Shown in pieces: positions 58,535 through 64,000 of a stretch of 64,000 bases of DNA. The stretch is from Tachypleus tridentatus (Eukaryota > Arthropoda > Merostomata > Xiphosura > Limulidae), in NCBI RefSeq assembly GCF_004210375.1, contig NC_134825.1, positions 41,782,348 through 41,846,347 of the forward strand. Reading direction: 5' to 3'. Below the pieces are notes generated by a model. That model did no database searches. It saw only the letters and a program-made list of their open reading frames with translations, and had not been told where the DNA came from. The first letter of the stretch is position 1. Each line of letters begins with the position of its first letter. Both the position numbers and the translations under genes were made by a program.

Positions 58535-59440
58535 ATGGATCCTCCATATAAAAACTTATGGACTGTTTTTCACTATTTTATATAAGTAAACGACCACGTC
58601 TTAAATTCTGAGCAGCAATCTTCAACATCTGTAACACCTGTTGTACCTTATTTTCTTATACTACATTTCCTTTCAGACAAACATTTAGGGCAATTGTCTG
58701 TTTTTCATTCAGAAGGGACTAGAGGGACTTGCTGGCTCTCCAAAGTCAGTAAAGAAACTTCGATATGGTGACGTATTAATGGAAAAATCCACATCTCCAG
58801 ACCGTGAACTCCTCTTGCATTCAAAGGTGATTGGGGATATACCAATTGAAGTTACACCTCATGCTACTTTGAATTCATCACGAGGAGTTATTGTTGAGAG
58901 GGATTCGAAGAACATCTCGGAGTTGCAGATTCTCACTGGTTTCTTCACCCAAGAAGTTTTTATAGTGAGGTGTATCTCCACTCGCAAAGATGGAATTACG
59001 TGGTGATGTAAATGTCAGAATGAGGACACTTGTCGGCATCATAATTCCATCTTTGCGAATGGAGATACGCCTCTATCAAGGCAGGTTATCTTAATTGCAG
59101 GCCATACATTTCCAAACTTTCTCAAATGTGTCCAGTGTTAACGGTTTGGTAACTCCAAGACGTCATGTCGTGGTTCCTTGACGTGTGTTCGTTGCAGTGG
59201 CAAGGAGCATTATGCCTATGAGTGTGAAATGGAACCTCGTTGCGTCAATTGCAATGGCTCTCACCTTTCTTACTTTCCTTCTTGCCCTAAATGGTTGGAA
59301 GAAAATGAGGTGCAGTGTTTGAAAATGATTCATAATATTTACTTATCCTGAGGCTCGAAAGTTGCTGTCCACTACTTCATCTCGGACTATGCTGCTGCAT
59401 TTCTTTTCACTACTACAGTGGGAGTGCAGACAGATTTCTG
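58535..59440 (+). pseudogene. Jockey LINE ORF1 (gag-like) with zinc knuckles
   Basis: ATG at 58535 (MDPPYKN..). After a frameshift comes GLEGLAGSPKSVKKLRYGD (58720-58780) and TPHATLNSSRGVIVERDSKN (58855-58915), the family's ORF1 core. Then come nucleic-acid-binding CCHC knuckles: CRGSLTCVRCSGKEHYAYEC and CVNCNGSHLSYFPSC near 59175-59290. The role in the family is binding element RNA. Between core and knuckles lies a local inverted duplication (58973-59072). Several stops. Confidence 0.85.
58973..59072. repeat. local inverted repeat inside the LINE ORF1
   Basis: GTGTATCTCCACTCGCAAAG, then ATGGAATTA at 58973-59001, is repeated in inverse orientation as TAATTCCATCTTTGCGAATG, then GAGATACGC at 59042-59070, with about 40 bp between. 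Confidence 0.85.
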
Positions 59441-59820
59441 CGTGCCTCTAAAATAATCGTTCTCAAACCAAATGAAAAATGTTGAACTCCTCCATATTAA
59501 AAAAAAAAATTAATGAATCAACTTTAACACTCATCTCTGCCCCTAACATACATTATAGCAAATTCCAAGATCCATTTCCTTTTGGTTCTGGGTACAGGCA
59601 CTACCTCGGATTCATCTTCTCCCATCCTACGATGCAAAACGATTATTCGTTCACGTCTTCAATTGCTGGAATCCTCTTTCAACAACAAACACCTGCTCAA
59701 TCGAGCCAGGGCAGGATCTATGAAGATCGATAGATCTCCCTCGAATAAAGAGAGTTGATAAAAAAGATGTGGTCGTAAATAGAAGGGTTCTTCACCCAAT
59801 TCGCCTACACATAAATAAAA

Positions 59821-60260
59821 ATGGCCACCTTGATAAAATGGAACTGTCGAGGTTTACATGCTAATCTAGATGATATCACAACATTGATTGCTTCCTCCCA
59901 TCCTGTATGTCTTTCCATGCAGGAAACCTTTCTGAAACCTGCCGATACAGTCACCTTTTGGCGAGTTTTCTTTGTACATAAATGACACTGTGTGTGATGG
60001 ACGAGAGCATGGATAGGTGGCACTGTTGGTTGATCAGCATGTGCCCACCCTCTCTTTGCCACTCGACACACCCTTGGAGGCCGTAGCCATCTCTGTTTCC
60101 TTGGGTCATACCATCACTGTTTGATCTCTCTACCCGTCACCTGGAGAGACATACGATCATTCAGACCTCGATGCTCTCATTGAACTGTTGCTGTCTCCCT
60201 TTTTCATCCTGGGGACTTGAATGGACATCATTCCCTCTGGAGAAGTGCTGATATTGATAG
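59821..60260 (+). pseudogene. Jockey LINE ORF2 endonuclease domain
   Basis: ATG at 59821 starts MATLIKWNCRGLHANLDDIT. HPVCLSMQETFLKPAD follows, with the QETxL motif containing the catalytic Glu. The rest is in other frames: PLEAVAISVSLGHTIT, SDLDALIELLLSPFFIL and a decayed GDFNGH. In the family this domain nicks target DNA for target-primed reverse transcription. Not functional. Confidence 0.88.
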
Positions 60261-60479
60261 GAGTGGTTGCTTCTAGAGTGAATCATCTCTGATCATAACC
60301 TTTCTCTTTTCAATACTGGTTCTTCGACTTATTTTCATGCAACTAGTCAGTCCTTTTACTGCTGTTGATCTCTAAGTTTGCTCCTCTTCACTGTTCTCCC
60401 ATTGCTCTTCTAGGGTTCGCAATAATCCACAGGGCAGTGATCATTTTCATATACTTTTGAGAGGGATTGGCCATGGTCG

Positions 60480-62612
60480 ATACCACCTGATCCGCGTGCC
60501 CCGGTGGTAGCTGGATCAAGCAAACTGGCCCTCTTTCACTGCTCTCGCAGAACCTGATCCTACCATTGTCTGTAAGCCATCAATAGACGACTGTGTGGCA
60601 GCAGTAACTGACTCTATTACACAGCAGCTGCTCAAGGAATTTCTAAAACCTCGACACGATATCCTCGTTCGTGGTGGAATCCTGCCTGCCACATGGCATG
60701 GAAGGCTCAAAAACGGGCTTGGGATACTTTTTGTAGGTGTCCCACACTCTCGCACTGCATTGATTTCCAGCAGGTCCGTGCACATGCTCGGTGGGTTAGA
60801 CATCAAAGCCAGAAGGAATCTTGGATTAAGTTTACAGCCACCATCTCTTCTACCACTAGTTCCAAAGTCTTATGGGACAAGATTCGAAAGGTCAGTGGGC
60901 AATATAATTCTATCTCCCCTCTTGATCTTGCTCTCTGATGGCCAGGAAGTAGCTGATACCCGGGGTATCACTGATACTCTTGGTGAAAGCTTTTGCCAGA
61001 TATTTAGCACTTCTACTTCTTCCTCCACCTTCTTAGTTATCAAGATTCAGACAGAGCGATCACTTCCTCGATTTCGAGCTATAATCGTCCTTTTACACTG
61101 GTGGAATTCAAACTGACCATTCATCAGTCTGCTAGTACATCGGTTGGACCTAATAATGTACACAATGAAATGCTCTTCCATCTATTTCCTACTTCTCTTG
61201 CTATTCTTTTGATTGTTTTAACTAGATCTTGCAGGAGACTTTTTTTCTTGATGCTTGGCGCCAGCCTATTGCCTTACGTTTCTCTAAGCCTGGGAAGCAT
61301 TCCAAGATTCTTTCAGATTACTGTTCAATTGCTTTGACGATCTGTCTCTATAAGACCTTAGAGAGGATGGTTAATGCTCGTCTTGTTTGGTTACTCGAAT
61401 CAAACAACCTCCTCTCACCCACCCAGTGTTGGTTCCAACAACAACATTCCACCATGGACTACCTGATTCTACTTGAAACGTCCATCAGAGAAGCCTTTCT
61501 CAAACGACAACATCTTGTATCAGCATCTTTGACATTGAGAAGGCTTATGAAACAACATGGAGGTAAAGCGTTTTGCGAGACCTCCATATATAAGGGTTAT
61601 GTGGCCATTTGCCCATTCTTATTGAACATTTTTAATCGACAGGAGATTCTTAGTTCATGTGGGTTCGGCACTTTCCTGTTCGTTTCTACAGGAACTTTGA
61701 GTCCCTCAGGGCTGTGTTTTTAGTGTCACACTTTTCAGTATAAAGATTAATGCTATCACTGAACAACTCCCTCTTACTGTTGCAAACAGACTCTATGTTG
61801 ACGACTTTCACATCTCATGTCAGTAGTCGAACATGAGGTATATTGAGTGGCAGGTACAGCCTGCTCTCTACCATTTACTGCAGTAGACCACAGCAAATGT
61901 CTTTAACGTTTTTCTTTCTCTAAAACCGTTTGCATGCCCTTTTGCAGCCAACAGGTTGTTCACACTGATCCTGAACTCCGTATCTGTGAAGTTGTGCTGC
62001 CTGTGGTCTTTGAGACTAAGTTTTTGGGGCTTCTCTTTGACCGTAAGCTGACCTTTATAACACACATCAAGCAGTTTTGGATCAACTCTACAAGAGCACT
62101 GAACATCCTCTTTGTCCTTTTTTCCACCATATGGGGGGATCAATGTTGTATGCTAAAGATATCGTGCCCTTATTGATCGAAATTCAGCTATGAATCACTG
62201 GTCTATGGCTTTGCCAGGACCTCGGTCTTGAAGATGCTGGACCCCATTCATCATCAAGGACTTTAGCTCTGCACTGGGGCTTTCCACACTTCACCAGTTC
62301 AGAACTTATACATAGTCTTGTGAACCTTCTTTACACCTCTGCCGTTTGGAACTGTCTTCACTATGTGCTTCGAAACTTCGTTCCTTACCAAAGCATCCCA
62401 CCTGGGGTCGTGTTTTCCTTCCATGGTGGGCCATACTTTTTGAGAATAGACGATCTGCTATTGCTCCTTTTGGCCTTCGTATCCAGGCACAGTTGATGAA
62501 TTGTGTTTGTCCTTGGATAACATTGCTGTATCCACTGGTCAGCTCATCCCACCATGGCTTATTACAGTCCCCAAATAAGACCTTTAAGACATCTGAATTG
62601 AAGCCAGTCTGA
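60480..62612 (+). pseudogene. Jockey LINE ORF2 connector and reverse transcriptase
   Basis: In order: the connector MAWKAQKRAWDTFCRC and HARWVRHQSQKESWIKFTAT near 60693-60850; SVGPNNVHNEMLFHLFPTSL near 61140; FSKPGKHSKILSDYCSIALT, then ICLYKTLERMVNARLVWLLE and SNNLLSPTQCWFQQQHST at 61280-61460; the catalytic box YVDD at 61794-61805; VVFETKFLGLLFDRKLTFIT, then HIKQ near 62005-62070; and MLDPIHHQGL near 62235. The catalytic Asp pair is intact but frames are interrupted many times. Confidence 0.9.
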
Positions 62613-63147
62613 TTTTAAATTTTACTTAATCAGACGTGTATTTATTACATTAACAAATTGAACTGCACTAATAATCAACATAAATCGATATTATGCGTTA
62701 TGAACCAACCAAACCTTCAGTTCATGTTGTTGTTTTGTAATGTTGTGGTTTATACTAATACAAAAGCTGATGTACCTGTCCTTTGTTCGTGTTATGAACT
62801 TCAAAAAATGCGTGGGTGGATGCTATGACAGACTAACACAAAGTCCTAACTTTCACATATTTTATTTATAACGTAACGTATTATTGCAGTATTCATTACT
62901 ACCACTAATTCGTAATTATGGTAATGAAGATGAACATAGTTGATAATGGAAGAAGCCCACAGGATCTGGAACATCGTTCTTATAAAATAGGATTATACTT
63001 TTTAATTTAATTGAACTGTAAAATTCTTTGAACTTTTCAATACCGAATAGCAATTATTTCATCCTGTCTTTGAATCATGTTAATGCTTTGATAAACAGGA
63101 GCCAGAGTATTTAATTAATTGGTAGTTGTAATGTTGAAGTTTCATTT
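62613..63147. other. no gene seen
   Basis: AT-rich sequence between the two LINE copies. No clear poly(A) or target duplication was found at the first LINE's 3' end. Confidence 0.5.
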
Positions 63148-63280
63148 CGATGTGTTTGTTTTGGTGCAAAGCCACATAATGTTATATGCGCTATAATTAA
63201 CTTGAGGAATCGAACCGTGGATTTAAGCTTTTAATTCTGCAGTTAATTTGGAGAATCATTCTATCACTCTTCGAAATAAG
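63148..63280 (-). mobile_element. SINE family II copy, diverged
   Basis: GTGTTTGTTTTGGTGCAAAG, then CCACATAATGTTATATGCGC and box B complement GAGGAATCGAACCGTGG. The tRNA-like head decays towards TCATTCTATCAC. Confidence 0.65.
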
Positions 63281-63446
63281 TGTATGTGTTGTTCTTTTTT
63301 TAGGTTTTATGTGACAAAAAGAAGAAATAGGTTTTAATGAAATCCCTTGTGATCTGCTATCAGCTCGAAGAGGGACAAGTTTGCGTCAGAGAGGGTTGTG
63401 CTAACTAAGATATTTTTGTGAAAATGTATTTTTAATATTTTCCTTA

Positions 63447-64000
63447 GGGCTCCATGGTGGATGGGGTCAGTGGGTACCGACTTTTTCTTTTTTTCCTATG
63501 GATCCTCCTTCAAAAAATTTAAATAAAATAGTGAAAAACACTCAATAGGTAAGCGATCACGTCATGACAACTCTGAGCAGCAATCTCCAACATCTGTAAC
63601 ACACGTACCTCATTTTCTTGTATTACATTCTCTTCCAGAAAAACCTTTAGAGCAAATGTCCTCTTTTTTATTCAGAAGGGAGTAGAGGGTCTTGCTGGCT
63701 CTCCAAAGTCAGTAAAGAAGCTTCGATCTGGAGACACATTAAAACATCCACAACCCACCACAGTGAACTCCTCTTGAATTCAACGGCAATTGGGGATATA
63801 CCTATTGAGGTTACCTCTCATGCTACCATGAATTCATCACGAGGAGTTATTGTTGAGAGGGATTTGAATAATGTCCCCGAGTGAGAGATTCTCGCTGGTC
63901 TCTCCACTCAAGGAGTTTTTGCAGTGAGGCGCATCTCCACTCGCAAAGATGGAGTTACACTGCCAACCAATACCCTTGTTTGAAAAGCCTTTTGACCTCC
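63447..64000 (+). mobile_element. second Jockey-clade LINE, cut by the window edge
   Basis: Parallel to 58480-59020 over its whole length: TAGGGCTCCATGGTGGATGG leader remnant, ORF1 ATG at 63498 (MDPPSKN..), then GVEGLAGSPKSVKKLRSGD and SSRGVIVERDLNNVPE. Several stops. Compared with the first copy the 5' leader is almost entirely missing. Confidence 0.9.

Larger units (their letters stand above)
58195..62612 (+). mobile_element. Jockey-clade LINE, nearly full length, inactive
   Basis: A non-LTR retrotransposon laid out as a G-rich 5' leader (58195-58534), ORF1 gag-like (58535 to about 59440), then ORF2 endonuclease (59821 to about 60260), connector (60480-60960) and reverse transcriptase to the C-terminus (about 61100-62612). 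Every domain is recognisable but split by stops and frameshifts. A second, edge-truncated copy follows at 63447 in the same orientation. Confidence 0.9.

Noticed and set aside
1-64000. CRISPR arrays, operons, riboswitches or phage functions
   Set aside because: Sequence is eukaryotic with spliced genes, SINEs and LINEs; the tandem repeats lack spacer-repeat structure.

Overview
This window reads as AT-rich, intron-rich animal nuclear DNA. The density of tRNA-derived SINEs ending in (AAAC)n, together with relics of Jockey-type and CR1-type LINEs, a Penelope-like element and Gypsy-type LTRs, suggests an arthropod. From memory the dominant SINE resembles repeats of chelicerate (horseshoe-crab-type) genomes, but I could not run a search. 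There is no prokaryotic organisation. The long ORFs are almost all chance or transposon relics, and the real genes are split into exons too short to show up as long ORFs.

Host genes. The best-supported gene is a complete five-exon, 139-codon microsomal glutathione S-transferase 3 (MGST3-like, MAPEG family) on the minus strand at 15630-22662. All GT/AG sites are present and all intron phases agree. About 3 kb upstream on the same strand is a probable two-exon gene for a 73-residue protein I do not recognise (25781-26745). Weaker single-exon candidates lie at 12512-12583 (+), 14316-14400 (-), 26440-26629 (+) and 34305-34412 (-). From about 13.1 to 31.4 kb no copy of the major SINE is seen, while about 25 copies crowd the rest.

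Layout. 0-2 kb: decayed copy of a repetitive PIN-like-domain gene family. 2-12 kb: SINEs, a fold-back element at 4.2-4.6 kb, and a perfect 200-bp tandem duplication at 8.4-8.8 kb. 12-31 kb: the gene-bearing, SINE-poor segment, with a 33-bp minisatellite upstream of MGST3, a CR1 LINE 3' end and a Gypsy-type LTR. 31-41 kb: dense SINEs, Penelope-like and Jockey fragments. 41-46.5 kb: an old divergent satellite of about 80-90 bp with a homogenised 78-bp core, interrupted by a CR1-type LINE (itself split by a SINE), a second-family SINE and a solo LTR. 46.5-57 kb: SINEs, a (CA)n run, a mariner-like MITE and a SINE with an exchanged 3' end. 57-64 kb: minus-strand LTR-retroelement-like debris, then a nearly full-length but broken Jockey-clade LINE and the start of a second one.

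How the parts relate. The two genes are adjacent and co-oriented but show no functional link I can read. The rest is best understood as layers of retrotransposition. Two SINE families with different tRNA heads share one 3' tail, which implies a common partner LINE. Perfect target-site duplications show that some SINE insertions are fairly young, while the LINEs are all frameshifted.
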